The notes under the pieces: model-generated
Databases searched by the model: none
Seen by the model: the letters and a program-made list of their open reading frames with translations, nothing else
What the model was told of the DNA's origin: nothing
Assembly (NCBI RefSeq): GCF_001513955.1
Contig: NZ_KQ948145.1
Coordinates: 586,212 to 650,211 of the forward strand
Source: Streptomyces pseudovenezuelae
Lineage (GTDB): Bacteria > Actinomycetota > Actinomycetes > Streptomycetales > Streptomycetaceae
Direction of reading: 5' to 3'
DNA: 64,000 nucleotides
Shown here: in pieces, positions 8,193-17,122 of the stretch
Layout of the letters: every line of letters begins with the position of its first letter
Numbering within the stretch: position 1 is the first letter of the stretch
Translations under genes and position numbers: made by a program

Positions 8193-9947
8193 ATGAAGAT
8201 CCACAAGTACGACACCGTCATCGTCGGCGCCGGTGGCGCGGGCATGCGCGCGGCCATCGAGTCGACGAAGCGCAGCCGCACCGCCGTGCTGACCAAGCTC
8301 TACCCCACCCGCTCCCACACGGGCGCCGCGCAGGGCGGCATGGCCGCCGCGCTCGCCAACGTGGAGGAGGACAACTGGGAGTGGCACACCTTCGACACGG
8401 TCAAGGGCGGTGACTACCTGGTCGACCAGGACGCCGCCGAGATCCTGGCGAAGGAGGCCATCGACTCGGTCCTCGACCTGGAGAAGATGGGCCTGCCGTT
8501 CAACCGCACCCCGAACGGCACGATCGACCAGCGCCGCTTCGGCGGTCACAGCCGCAACCACGGCGAGGCCCCGGTCCGCCGGTCCTGCTACGCGGCGGAC
8601 CGCACCGGCCACATGATCCTCCAGACGCTGTACCAGAACTGCGTCAAGGAGGGCGTGGAGTTCTTCAACGAGTTCTACGTCCTGGACCAGCTGATCACCG
8701 AGGTCGACGGCGTGAAGCGGTCGGCGGGCGTGATCGCGTACGAACTCGCCACCGGCGAGATCCACGTCTTCCAGGCGAAGGCCGTGATCTACGCGTCCGG
8801 CGGCTGCGGCAAGTTCTTCAAGGTGACCTCGAACGCGCACACCCTGACCGGCGACGGCCAGGCGGCCGTGTACCGCCGGGGACTGCCGCTGGAGGACATG
8901 GAGTTCTTCCAGTTCCACCCGACCGGCATCTGGCGCATGGGCATCCTGCTGACGGAGGGCGCCCGCGGTGAGGGCGGCATCCTCCGCAACAAGGACGGCG
9001 AGCGCTTCATGGAGAAGTACGCGCCGGTCATGAAGGACCTCGCGTCCCGTGACGTCGTGTCCCGCTCCATCTACACCGAGATCCGTGAGGGCCGCGGCTG
9101 CGGTCCCGAGGGCGACCACGTCTACCTCGACCTCACGCACCTGCCGCCGGAGCAGCTGGACGCGAAGCTCCCGGACATCACGGAGTTCGCGCGGACGTAC
9201 CTCGGTATCGAGCCGTACACGGACCCGATCCCGATCCAGCCCACCGCGCACTACGCGATGGGCGGCATCCCGACGAACGTCGAGGGTGAGGTCCTGGCGG
9301 ACAACACCACCGTCGTCCCGGGCCTGTACGCGGCCGGCGAGGTCGCCTGTGTGTCCGTCCACGGCGCCAACCGCCTCGGCACGAACTCGCTGCTGGACAT
9401 CAACGTGTTCGGCAAGCGGGCGGGCATCGCCGCCGCCGAGTACTCCCAGAAGGCCGACTTCGTCGAGCTGCCGGAGAACCCGGCGGAGCTCGTCGTCGCG
9501 CAGGTCGAGCGGCTGCGGAACGCGACCGGCACGGAGCGTGTGTCGGTGCTGCGGCGCGAGCTGCAGGAGACCATGGACGCGAACGTCATGGTGTTCCGCA
9601 CCGAGCAGACCATCAAGACGGCGGTCGAGAAGATCGCGGAACTGCGCGAGCGCTACCTGAACGTCTCGATCCAGGACAAGGGCAAGCGGTTCAACACCGA
9701 CCTCCTGGAGGCCATCGAGCTCGGCAACCTCCTCGACCTCGCCGAGGTCATGGCGGTGTCGGCCCTGGCCCGCAAGGAGTCCCGCGGCGGTCACTACCGC
9801 GAGGACTACCCGAACCGCGACGACGTCAACTTCATGCGCCACACCATGGCGTACCGCGAGGTGGGCGACGACGGCACCGAGTCCATCCGTCTCGACTACA
9901 AGCCGGTCGTCCAGACCCGCTACCAGCCGATGGAGCGTAAGTACTGA
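8193..9947 (+). CDS. sdhA: succinate dehydrogenase flavoprotein subunit
   Basis: SdhA oxidises succinate to fumarate and passes electrons to SdhB. The 584-residue length is normal. The FAD dinucleotide motif GAGGAG lies at residues 12-17. His42 in [10 protein letters not shown] is the residue that carries covalent FAD in this family. Substrate and active-site motifs are [16 protein letters not shown] and [11 protein letters not shown]. The stop codon overlaps the sdhB ATG by one base (TGATG), which couples the two catalytic subunits. Together with sdhCDB it forms a complete complex II. Confidence 0.97.
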   Translation: MKIHKYDTVIVGAGGAGMRAAIESTKRSRTAVLTKLYPTRSHTGAAQGGMAAALANVEEDNWEWHTFDTVKGGDYLVDQDAAEILAKEAIDSVLDLEKMGLPFNRTPNGTIDQRRFGGHSRNHGEAPVRRSCYAADRTGHMILQTLYQNCVKEGVEFFNEFYVLDQLITEVDGVKRSAGVIAYELATGEIHVFQAKAVIYASGGCGKFFKVTSNAHTLTGDGQAAVYRRGLPLEDMEFFQFHPTGIWRMGILLTEGARGEGGILRNKDGERFMEKYAPVMKDLASRDVVSRSIYTEIREGRGCGPEGDHVYLDLTHLPPEQLDAKLPDITEFARTYLGIEPYTDPIPIQPTAHYAMGGIPTNVEGEVLADNTTVVPGLYAAGEVACVSVHGANRLGTNSLLDINVFGKRAGIAAAEYSQKADFVELPENPAELVVAQVERLRNATGTERVSVLRRELQETMDANVMVFRTEQTIKTAVEKIAELRERYLNVSIQDKGKRFNTDLLEAIELGNLLDLAEVMAVSALARKESRGGHYREDYPNRDDVNFMRHTMAYREVGDDGTESIRLDYKPVVQTRYQPMERKY

Positions 9948-10726
9948 TGGCAACCCCGACCCTGGACAAGGCGGACGCGGCCGGCACGCCCGAGCCCGGC
10001 TTCGCCGACTCCCCGTACATCACGGCCACGTTCCGGATCCGCCGCTTCAACTCAGAGGTCTCGGCGGAGGCGACCTGGGAAGACTTCCAGCTGGAGATCG
10101 ACCCGAAGGAACGTGTCCTCGACGCCCTGCACAAGATCAAGTGGGAGCAGGACGGCACGCTGACCTTCCGCCGTTCCTGCGCGCACGGCATCTGCGGCTC
10201 GGACGCGATGCGGATCAACGGCAAGAACCGCCTTGCGTGCAAGACGCTGATCAAGGACATCAACCCGTCGAAGCCGATCACGGTCGAGCCCATCAAGGGC
10301 CTGACGGTCCTCAAGGACCTCGTGGTCGACATGGAGCCGTTCTTCCAGGCGTACCGCGACGTGATGCCCTTCCTGATCACGAAGGACACGAACGAGCCGA
10401 CGCGTGAGCGTCTCCAGACGGCCGAGGACCGCGAGCGCTTCGACGACACCACGAAGTGCATCCTCTGCGCCGCCTGCACCTCCTCGTGCCCGGTCTTCTG
10501 GAACGACGGCCAGTACTTCGGCCCGGCGGCCATCGTCAACGCCCACCGCTTCATCTTCGACTCGCGTGACGAGGCGGGCGAGCAGCGCCTGGAGATCCTC
10601 AACGACCGCGACGGCGTGTGGCGCTGCCGCACGACCTTCAACTGCACGGACGCGTGCCCGCGCGGCATCGAGGTCACGAAGGCGATCCAGGAAGTGAAGA
10701 GGGCGCTGATCACTCGGCGGTTCTGA
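9947..10726 (+). CDS. sdhB: succinate dehydrogenase iron-sulfur subunit
   Basis: SdhB carries electrons from SdhA to quinone through three iron-sulfur clusters. The 259-residue product has the N-terminal ferredoxin-type [2Fe-2S] site: C78, C83, D86 and C98. An Asp at the third position is also found in the E. coli subunit. The C-terminal domain has CILCAACTSSCP and CTDACPRGIEV for the [4Fe-4S] and [3Fe-4S] clusters. It is the last gene of the operon and is followed 33 bases later by a strong intrinsic terminator. Confidence 0.97.
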   Translation: MATPTLDKADAAGTPEPGFADSPYITATFRIRRFNSEVSAEATWEDFQLEIDPKERVLDALHKIKWEQDGTLTFRRSCAHGICGSDAMRINGKNRLACKTLIKDINPSKPITVEPIKGLTVLKDLVVDMEPFFQAYRDVMPFLITKDTNEPTRERLQTAEDRERFDDTTKCILCAACTSSCPVFWNDGQYFGPAAIVNAHRFIFDSRDEAGEQRLEILNDRDGVWRCRTTFNCTDACPRGIEVTKAIQEVKRALITRRF

Positions 10727-10759
10727 CCCCTTCTTCGCCATTGGCGTGTAACAGCTGAG

Positions 10760-10806
10760 GGCTCTGTTTCCGGTGTTACCGGAGATGGAGCCTTTCGCTT
10801 TTTTTC
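10760..10806 (+). terminator. intrinsic terminator of sdhCDAB
   Basis: A hairpin has outer arms GGCTC (10760-10764) and GAGCC (10788-10792). A wobble-containing middle section leads to inner arms TCCGG and CCGGA around the loop TGTTA. It is followed by the T-rich tail TTTCGCTTTTTTT. Position and tail make it a clear rho-independent terminator closing the sdh operon. Confidence 0.85.
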
Positions 10807-10882
10807 TGCCTGCAGGCTTCCCGACGAACTGATTCCCCCTCACACTTCCGAAGGGCGCGACTCCAGCGGGGGAGGGGGAGCA

Positions 10883-11401
10883 GTGCGGGAAGGCTCAGAA
10901 CGCCACGGGTTCGGCGCCGCTGCAAAGGAAGCGCATTTCATCGCGGCGCCGCTGCTGACAGCGGCCGCACTCTCGCTGGCCGGCGTGGTCGCAGGCGCTG
11001 ACGACGAGTTCAGGTGGCCTGGTATCACGCTGCTACTACTGGTAGCGACGTCGATGACACTTATCGCCAGTATCCAGGTGTCGTATTACGCATTGCAGTT
11101 CAAGTTCACCGAAGAAGAGCGTAAGGCGCGACAGAAGGTACGCGATTGGGCTGAGCCCACCGAGGATGAGCTGAAGACGATTCTGCGCGAGTCCCAGATA
11201 GCGTACGAAGACAATCTCAGGTACGCGGGCGTGGTTTTCAATTGTGGAACTTTGATGCTCGGACTCGGTATCGCGGCAGCGTTGGTACCGCCGCCCTGCG
11301 GCGGACACGACCAGGCAGCGTGGCGCATCGCCTCGGCCATTCTCGTCCTGGTGTGCACCATCTTCGATGCCGTCTGGGTGTGGATCTTGCTCAGGAAATA
11401 G
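10883..11401 (+). CDS. unknown membrane protein, 172 aa
   Basis: I do not recognise a family. The GTG start at 10883 has a very strong GGGGGAGGGGGAG ribosome site. Four membrane segments are visible (about residues 18-40, 46-68, 118-138 and 148-169). They enclose a charged cytoplasmic loop at about 72-112 that reads FKFTEEERKARQKVRDWAEP. This suggests two hairpins joined by a soluble helical linker. Codon use is less G+C-rich than in the sdh genes. A second small gene follows 35 bases later, so the two probably form an operon. It opens the accessory block that runs to 13.8 kb. Confidence 0.6.
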   Translation: MREGSERHGFGAAAKEAHFIAAPLLTAAALSLAGVVAGADDEFRWPGITLLLLVATSMTLIASIQVSYYALQFKFTEEERKARQKVRDWAEPTEDELKTILRESQIAYEDNLRYAGVVFNCGTLMLGLGIAAALVPPPCGGHDQAAWRIASAILVLVCTIFDAVWVWILLRK

Positions 11402-11436
11402 TCCGCCGCAGAGGCTGACTCACATGGGGAGGACAC

Positions 11437-11757
11437 GTGTACCAAGAAGTCGTACTGCCTGGATTTGCGATCCCGGCGCATCCCTGTCCTGGTTGCGGAA
11501 AGGACGTTCCGCGCGGATGCTCCGGCCTGCTCATGCCACACTCGCTCAAGGACAAACAGGTCAGGAGCGACGTTCAAAGCGGGGCGATCCAGCCAGTTCA
11601 GCTCGGCGAACGCGCGAACCACCTGTCACGTTGCCCGTTCCAGTGTCTTCACCCGACGCTGTTGCTGGCGTGCAGGAGCAAGGACGAGGTGTACTCGCTG
11701 CTCACTGACCTCAGTATCGACCCGGCGAGCGTGGGCCCTGGCGCCATCGGCCCCTAG
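11437..11757 (+). CDS. small Cys-containing protein, 106 aa, function unknown
   Basis: The GTG at 11437 is preceded by GGGGAGGA, a good ribosome site, and the reading frame stays open for 106 codons. The product has CPGCGK near the N-terminus and two further cysteines in SRCPFQCLHP, which could form a zinc-binding site. No signal peptide or membrane segment is visible. Two overlapping frames in this stretch are also open, so the call rests on the ribosome site and on the spacing after the preceding membrane-protein gene. It may be a cytosolic partner of that protein. Confidence 0.45.
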   Translation: MYQEVVLPGFAIPAHPCPGCGKDVPRGCSGLLMPHSLKDKQVRSDVQSGAIQPVQLGERANHLSRCPFQCLHPTLLLACRSKDEVYSLLTDLSIDPASVGPGAIGP

Positions 11758-11828
11758 TGCGATCTTCGCGGCTAACATAGCGCCGCGGCAACCCGGGGTT
11801 CCGCGAAACCGGGAGGCGGCGCACAGCG

Positions 11829-12515
11829 ATGGAACAGGGTGAGAGGGGTGGCCGTGCCTCGCGGGTTCGGATATGGGCCGGCCTGTTCGCCGTAGCGACC
11901 GGGGCCCTGCTGGTCGGGGATCCTGCCCAACGTGGCCGAGCAGCGGTTGAGTTGGCGGGCAGGTGGTGGCCCTGGGCCCTCCTGGCTCTCGCGTGTCTGA
12001 ACTTGTTGAGATCGGCTCTCCCGGCGGGTTCACTCATCGGTCCTCTGGCTCTCACCACCATCGCCGTCATCGGTCTGGTGGCCATCCACGGAGCAGACAG
12101 ACACCTCGTGCACGATCAGCTGACTCCGGCCCTCCTGATGGCGATCGGGGCGGCACTGGTTCTGTCGCCGGCCCGCTCTAGCTACCGGACGAGCTGGACA
12201 AGGCTGCTGACTACCGGCGATGTCGTGGTTTCCCCCTCTGCGAGTCGCCTGTTCACCCTGCGCGCAGTGCTCGGTGAGCTACGGGCGGACCTTCGCGAGG
12301 TACAGGGCCAGGTCGAAGTGAACGTCACGGCAATTGCCGGCCATGTGCGCCTCACTGTTCCCCGCAAGAGTGCTGTGCGGGTCAACGCACAGGGAGCCCT
12401 TCTCACCCGAGTGCCGCCGCCCTCCGCCGAGGCCGGTCAGCAGCCGCACTCCGAAAAGGAGTTCACGATTCATGTCCTAGGTGTCTGCGGAGCCGTGAGC
12501 ATCGCGCGGGTCTGA
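11829..12515 (+). CDS. membrane protein with LiaF-like C-terminal region, 228 aa
   Basis: The N-terminal half has three to four membrane segments (about residues 14-32, 43-62, 66-85 and 95-112). The C-terminal half is a soluble beta-rich stretch including VNVTAIAGHVRLTVPRKS, which resembles the repeat-like beta strands of LiaF-type cell-wall-stress domains. LiaF proteins repress LiaRS-type envelope-stress systems, but no LiaRS pair lies nearby, so function is only a hint. The 3' end overlaps the convergent gene 12477-13418 by 39 bases. Confidence 0.55.
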   Translation: MEQGERGGRASRVRIWAGLFAVATGALLVGDPAQRGRAAVELAGRWWPWALLALACLNLLRSALPAGSLIGPLALTTIAVIGLVAIHGADRHLVHDQLTPALLMAIGAALVLSPARSSYRTSWTRLLTTGDVVVSPSASRLFTLRAVLGELRADLREVQGQVEVNVTAIAGHVRLTVPRKSAVRVNAQGALLTRVPPPSAEAGQQPHSEKEFTIHVLGVCGAVSIARV

Positions 12516-13418
12516 CAAACCGCGCCGGAACGAACCAGGCCGTCGTCCGTGATCGTAGGGCAGATCGACAGTCGGATGGCCTGCGAGCGACTGCGAGACC
12601 TGCCAGAAGGTGTCTACCTCGTCGGCCCGATCGGGCAGCGGGTGGTGCAGCGCATCCAACAGATCGAATCGATGCAGGTCATAGACGATGTGCATGAGAC
12701 CCGCGTACGCCTGTGCCGCCGTTACCGCTCCCTTGTACGCGAGCGCGGCCAACAAGAGCGCCATCAGAGGCAGCCAGAGCATGACCGGTTCGTCGTACAG
12801 CGCAGTCGACGCCAGCACAGCGGAGGCCAGAAAGCTCCAGCAGAGGTTGACTGCGGTGTCGAGGGCCGTCCTGGCAGAGTGCAACGCGCGGGCAAGTCGA
12901 TCGGAAACCTGCATGTGAATCCGAGGCCACGAGGCGAGAGTCGCCAGACCGTACCGCTCACCAGCGCTGAGCTCCCCCAGCCTGAGCGCGTTGCCGAGTG
13001 CCGTCGGGAGCAGCACCTCCTCGGGCGGGACAGCGGCCAGGCGCCTGGCCGCGTCCGCTGCGACCCGAGTGGCCTGAGTGCTTGCATCCGACCCGACGGC
13101 GATCCGACTGCCGAGAGCATGCCTGCGCCGGCGCTGCACTTCGATCAGCACACCGGACAAACGAGCGGTTACCGACCATCTGTCCCAGTACCCTTCCAGG
13201 ACACGCACCGCGCGCACCTGAAACGGGTACAGCAGCATCGCGAGTACGACCGAACCGGACCCGACGATCAGAGCGGAGCCGACGACAGCACTCCAGTCGG
13301 ACGGCAAGGCCGCACTCCAATTCCCGCGACCCGAGAAGCTGCCGCTGCGGATCAGCGCATATGCACAGGAGCCGAACAGCACACACGGCACGAAGTGCAC
13401 CATCAACACCCGCCGCAC
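12477..13418 (-). CDS. unknown membrane protein, 313 aa
   Basis: No family name can be given. The start is a GTG at 13418. An N-terminal pair of membrane segments (about residues 4-24 and 43-66) is followed by a long cytoplasmic region of about 130 residues. A second pair of membrane segments lies near residues 190-235, and a short soluble tail follows. The cytoplasmic region contains TALGNALRLGELSAGERYGL then ASWPRIH, a pattern I associate with uncharacterised actinobacterial membrane proteins. It faces the LiaF-like gene and their 3' ends overlap, an arrangement that could cause transcriptional interference. Base composition resembles the neighbouring accessory genes. Confidence 0.55.
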   Translation of the reverse strand: MRRVLMVHFVPCVLFGSCAYALIRSGSFSGRGNWSAALPSDWSAVVGSALIVGSGSVVLAMLLYPFQVRAVRVLEGYWDRWSVTARLSGVLIEVQRRRRHALGSRIAVGSDASTQATRVAADAARRLAAVPPEEVLLPTALGNALRLGELSAGERYGLATLASWPRIHMQVSDRLARALHSARTALDTAVNLCWSFLASAVLASTALYDEPVMLWLPLMALLLAALAYKGAVTAAQAYAGLMHIVYDLHRFDLLDALHHPLPDRADEVDTFWQVSQSLAGHPTVDLPYDHGRRPGSFRRGLSDPRDAHGSADT

Positions 13419-13478
13419 AAAGCCGCTCCTCGTCGCTCAGGCCCGACTTGCTCACCTGCCACATGCGTCACTGCACAC

Positions 13479-13733
13479 TCAGCAGTATGACTTCAGGACT
13501 GGATCGGTGACATGGACTGAACAGCAACCGACTGAGTCAGTCCCCGGCTGTCTCCTCGGACGCCCCTCCATGACCTTGAGGCGCTCGCGCAGGATTCCGG
13601 TGCGGCTGCAGGACTCCATGGCCAGGTCGAGTTCGCAGACGTACACGACAGGGACGCATCGTCCCTTGGGGAAATCGGGTCGGATGCGGTGCCCATCACT
13701 GCTCCCAGGGTTCGAATGCGGAGATGCAGCCAC
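13479..13733 (-). pseudogene. coding-like fragment within the 13419-13828 gap
   Basis: The 410-base stretch 13419-13828 has no clear intact gene. An open frame of 84 codons on the minus strand shows high third-position G+C in its middle part (around VVYVCELDLAMESC and ILRERLKVMEG), as real Streptomyces coding sequence does. It has no good ribosome site, and the ends look non-coding. It is probably a remnant of a larger gene or a very small gene of unknown role. It lies at the boundary of the accessory block, and nothing else is visible in the gap. Confidence 0.3.
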
Positions 13734-13828
13734 ATCGAGGACATGATCGGGACACCGAGTGTGCTCTCATCCGGCCAACTGCGCTGCGAAAACTGCGACT
13801 TGTGGTGCCTCAGTTGCAAACTGGCTCC

Positions 13829-14614
13829 ATGGCACTCCTGAGGAAATCCGCCGCCGCGCTCTGCGCCGCCGCGGCGGTACTGCTCGCGATACCCCCCACT
13901 GCCTCCGCCCACCCCGCCTCCCACGGAACTCTGGCGAGGGAGACCTTCGACCGTCTGCCTCTCGGGCCGGTCACCGAGGGCCGTGGGTGGAGCACCGACT
14001 CGAAGGACGGCACGTTGACCGTCGTGCCCAGCTCCAAGGGGCACGGGCGTGAGCTGCGCATTCACACCGAGGGCAACGGCCGGGCCTTCCTCGTGTTCGA
14101 TGAGCTCTCCCCGCCCGGCAACAGCCTGTGGGGGCGGGTGCGGCTGCGGGTCGGGGGCTTTCCCGCGGCGCCCGACTGGGCGCACTGGACCATCGCCGAG
14201 GCATCGGGGGCGGGCTCGCCGACGCTCGTGCGGCCGCTGGGCGGGCAGTTCGCGCCGACCGACGCCGGGAACTTCTGGGGTGTCGGGTCCGATCTCGGGC
14301 CCACCGGGGACTGGACCTCCTGGAAGACCTCGGCGCCGGCCGTCGCGGGGAAGTGGCAGTGCGCCGAGTTCCATCTCGACGCCACCGACAACCGCGTCAC
14401 CGTCTACCTGGACGGTGTGCGGCAGTCCGAGCTGACCGTGTCGACGAAGGAGCACGGCGGGACCGCGGACGACTTCGTCTTCCCCGCCTTCGACAAGCTG
14501 AAGCTGGGCTGGCAGCTCTATCAGGCCGACCCGACACCGTCGTCGTACGACATCCGGATGGACGACATCGCGCTGGGCACGCGGCGCGTGGGCGGCTGCG
14601 GGAACGGGGGCTGA
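13829..14614 (+). CDS. secreted protein with jelly-roll (Cip1/lyase-like) fold, 261 aa
   Basis: The ATG at 13829 gives a clean Sec signal peptide (about residues 1-28, ending TASAHPASHG), so the protein is exported. The mature part begins ETFDRLPLGPV and contains LWGRVRLRVGGFP, WTIAEASG, GDWTSWK and HLDATDNRVTVYLDG. This succession of beta strands suits a concanavalin-like jelly roll. It resembles Cip1-type proteins, which are related to polysaccharide lyases, but I can identify no catalytic residues, so the name is tentative. A role in binding or cutting an extracellular polysaccharide is inferred. Confidence 0.6.
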   Translation: MALLRKSAAALCAAAAVLLAIPPTASAHPASHGTLARETFDRLPLGPVTEGRGWSTDSKDGTLTVVPSSKGHGRELRIHTEGNGRAFLVFDELSPPGNSLWGRVRLRVGGFPAAPDWAHWTIAEASGAGSPTLVRPLGGQFAPTDAGNFWGVGSDLGPTGDWTSWKTSAPAVAGKWQCAEFHLDATDNRVTVYLDGVRQSELTVSTKEHGGTADDFVFPAFDKLKLGWQLYQADPTPSSYDIRMDDIALGTRRVGGCGNGG

Positions 14615-14657
14615 GACCGGGACTGCGCCGGTGATCGGGGCCGGTGAGCGGGGCCGG

Positions 14658-17120
14658 TCACAGCTGGCTCAGGATCGTCGGGTCCGTGATCCGCGTGTCG
14701 TCCGCCAGCATCATCGCCTTGCTGAGGATGACCGCGAGCATGCGGTCGCCCTCGTAGGGGAGGTAACCGGCCTGCGCGGCGGACGGGCCGGCCTTCGGGA
14801 CGATGCAGAGGTACTGGTCGTTCGGGGTGCGCAGGATGTTGCCCGAGCCGAGGTGGATCTTGTACGTGTGGCGGTCGCCCTTGACGTGGAGGAAGCGGCC
14901 CTCCAGGGTGCAGCGGTCGGCTATCGCGAGCCTCGGGATGAGGCGGTCCAGGAGGAGACGGCGGGTCTCGGCGCTCTGGTTGAGCTCTCCGAAGCCGTAC
15001 GACGTCCAGTACTCCTGGAAGCGGCCGCCGGGACCGCCGTCCTGCCAGGTCGGGTCGTTGCCGATGCTGGCCACGCCGACGAACAGGTCGACGTCACGCA
15101 GGACTTCGGAGAGGACCAGGGGCGGGATCCGCGTCAGTGGCAGGGGCTCCACCGGGTCCTCACCGTCGCGCAGCCACATGCGGTACTCGCCGCCCGCGCA
15201 GTGGGCCGAGTTCTCCGGGGCGCCGATCGGGTAGAAGCGGACCTGGTCGGTGCGCAGGCGCAGGAAGGTGCCGGAGTCGGTGATGTCCGTGTAGTCCTCG
15301 CCGCCCTCTCCCTCGATCCAGTACTCGGCGCGCAGGCCCCAGCGCGGGAGGTCGCGGGCGGGCGGCGGTGCCTCGTCGTCGACGGCCAGGCGGAGCTTGT
15401 TGCGCCAGCCCCGCGCCGCCGCCAGGGAGTGGAACTGGTGCTGGCGCAGGACGTGGGCCGCGAAGCGGTTGGAGTAGGTGCCGGTGGCGCGCTCGGCATC
15501 CGTCAGCAGGTAGACCTCGCGGTGGGCCTGCTTGAAGGGCTGTGTCACTCCGTGGCGCTCCAGCCAGTCGCGCCAGGCGACGATCTCCGCGGGGGTGTGG
15601 TCCACCGGATGCCAGAGACGGACGTCCGTGCCGTCGGTGACCGGGGTGTCCGCGAGAGTGCGCAGGGCGCCTTCGGCGTGACCGACCGTCGTGCCGTCCA
15701 CCGTCCACAGCAGGCGGCGGGCCAGGGTGCCGACGAGGGGATGGTCCAGGTAGCGCTCGCGCCAGGTGGCGTAGGACCAGGTGCGGTCGGCCAGGAACTG
15801 GCGGTCCAGGCGCTCGCTCTGCGCCGAGAGCATCCTGTCGATGTCCTTGACGGTGGCCTTGAGCTCCTTCAACTCCTCCGCGTGGTCCCGTCGTACGGCG
15901 GCGGGCACGGTCTTCACCGGTTTGCCGCTCGCGTTGCGCCAGGTCAACACGGCCTTGGTGCCCTGGACTTCGAGGACGGCGGTGGTCTCGCCGAGCCGGT
16001 GCTCCGCGTGTCCGACCCCGGTCAGGCCGTACGCCGGTACGGCCAGTTCCTCGATCTCCTCGCGGCTCAGGCCGAGGGCGACGGCGCGGGCCTCCAGAGC
16101 CGCGTCGAGCAGCTTGGCGGTGTTCTTGTACGTCACCCTGGTGGCCAGCCGGGCCAGTTCGGCGAGGGCCGCCTCGCTGTCGACGCGGGCGAGGGCGTTG
16201 ACCCCGGCGTTGGCGACCTTCGGGTTGCGCGGGCCGAGGCCGGCGACCTTCTTGAGGGAGGTCTCGACGAGGGCGCCGAGGGCGCGGGCGGTGTCGGGGT
16301 GCGGCGGGAGGAGGGAGAGCAGCCAGGCGAGGCCGCGCAACGCGTTCGCGTTGTAGGGGTCGTAGGCGCTGTTGACGTCCGGTTCGTAGCGCCCGCGGTC
16401 CAGCTCGAAGGTGCGGGGGCGGCCGACGAGGGCGAGCCAGCGGATCACGGCCTCGCGGACGCGGTCGGGGCCGAGCGCGTCGACCAGGGCGGTGGCCTGC
16501 TTGTCCCACTTGGCGGAGGGCTTCGCCGCGGTCGCGGTCGCCATGTGGGTCAGGAGCTGCTGCCAGACGCCGTCGGTCTCGCGCAGGGCTTCCTCGGCCC
16601 ACTCCTCGCCGACGTTGAGGGGCGGCTCGGTCAGCTTCTTCGCCGTCCTCGGCAGGTCCTCGTTCTGGTAGGCGTGCAGGACGGCGCGGCGGACGGTGGC
16701 GACGACGGCGGGCGCGATCGGACGGCCCGCGGCCAGCTCGGCCTCAATGAGGTTCTCGTAGCGGGCGCCGTACCAGAAGGAGTGCTGCCGGGAGATCTTG
16801 TCGAGCAGGGCCAGGCGTTCCGCGGTCAGGCGGTCGTGGGGTGGCAGGTCGCGGGAGACGATGCCCAGCAGGATCAGCGCGTTCTCCCGGGCGTTCGGGC
16901 CCGCCTGTGGCGAGTGGTACTGCGTGACGAGGCCGTCGGCGACCCTGGACCGCGCCTGCGGCGGCAGTTCGCGCAGTCGGGCCAGGACGCCGTCCCACAG
17001 GCCGGTCCAGTTGCCGTTGTTGGCGATCGCGGCCTTGAGCAGGTCGACGGCGAGCCCCTCCAGGTCGTCGTCGGCGACGCGGCGGCCGATCAGGTCCTTG
17101 TACTTCTGGATCTCGCCCAT
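14658..17120 (-). CDS. DUF4132 family protein, 820 aa
   Basis: The large soluble product has a helical repeat-like N-terminal half (about residues 1-400). The C-terminal half carries the DUF4132 signature: WRDWLERHGVTQPFKQAHRE and VYLLTDAE at about 560-590, then W..KLRLAVDDEA and the conserved tail region DRCTLEGRFLHVKGDRHTYK. DUF4132 proteins include E. coli YehI/MolR; their activity is unknown. The gene starts two bases after the stop of the small gene 17123-17515, so the two are co-translated. No signal peptide or membrane segment is visible. The family call is firm, the function is not known. Confidence 0.85.
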   Translation of the reverse strand: MGEIQKYKDLIGRRVADDDLEGLAVDLLKAAIANNGNWTGLWDGVLARLRELPPQARSRVADGLVTQYHSPQAGPNARENALILLGIVSRDLPPHDRLTAERLALLDKISRQHSFWYGARYENLIEAELAAGRPIAPAVVATVRRAVLHAYQNEDLPRTAKKLTEPPLNVGEEWAEEALRETDGVWQQLLTHMATATAAKPSAKWDKQATALVDALGPDRVREAVIRWLALVGRPRTFELDRGRYEPDVNSAYDPYNANALRGLAWLLSLLPPHPDTARALGALVETSLKKVAGLGPRNPKVANAGVNALARVDSEAALAELARLATRVTYKNTAKLLDAALEARAVALGLSREEIEELAVPAYGLTGVGHAEHRLGETTAVLEVQGTKAVLTWRNASGKPVKTVPAAVRRDHAEELKELKATVKDIDRMLSAQSERLDRQFLADRTWSYATWRERYLDHPLVGTLARRLLWTVDGTTVGHAEGALRTLADTPVTDGTDVRLWHPVDHTPAEIVAWRDWLERHGVTQPFKQAHREVYLLTDAERATGTYSNRFAAHVLRQHQFHSLAAARGWRNKLRLAVDDEAPPPARDLPRWGLRAEYWIEGEGGEDYTDITDSGTFLRLRTDQVRFYPIGAPENSAHCAGGEYRMWLRDGEDPVEPLPLTRIPPLVLSEVLRDVDLFVGVASIGNDPTWQDGGPGGRFQEYWTSYGFGELNQSAETRRLLLDRLIPRLAIADRCTLEGRFLHVKGDRHTYKIHLGSGNILRTPNDQYLCIVPKAGPSAAQAGYLPYEGDRMLAVILSKAMMLADDTRITDPTILSQL

Positions 17121-17122
17121 GG

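Noticed and set aside
13700..13740. tRNA-like T-loop GGTTCGAATGC as a possible attachment site
   Set aside because: The five bases on either side do not pair, and no acceptor, D or anticodon arm can be built, so there is no tRNA or tRNA fragment here.
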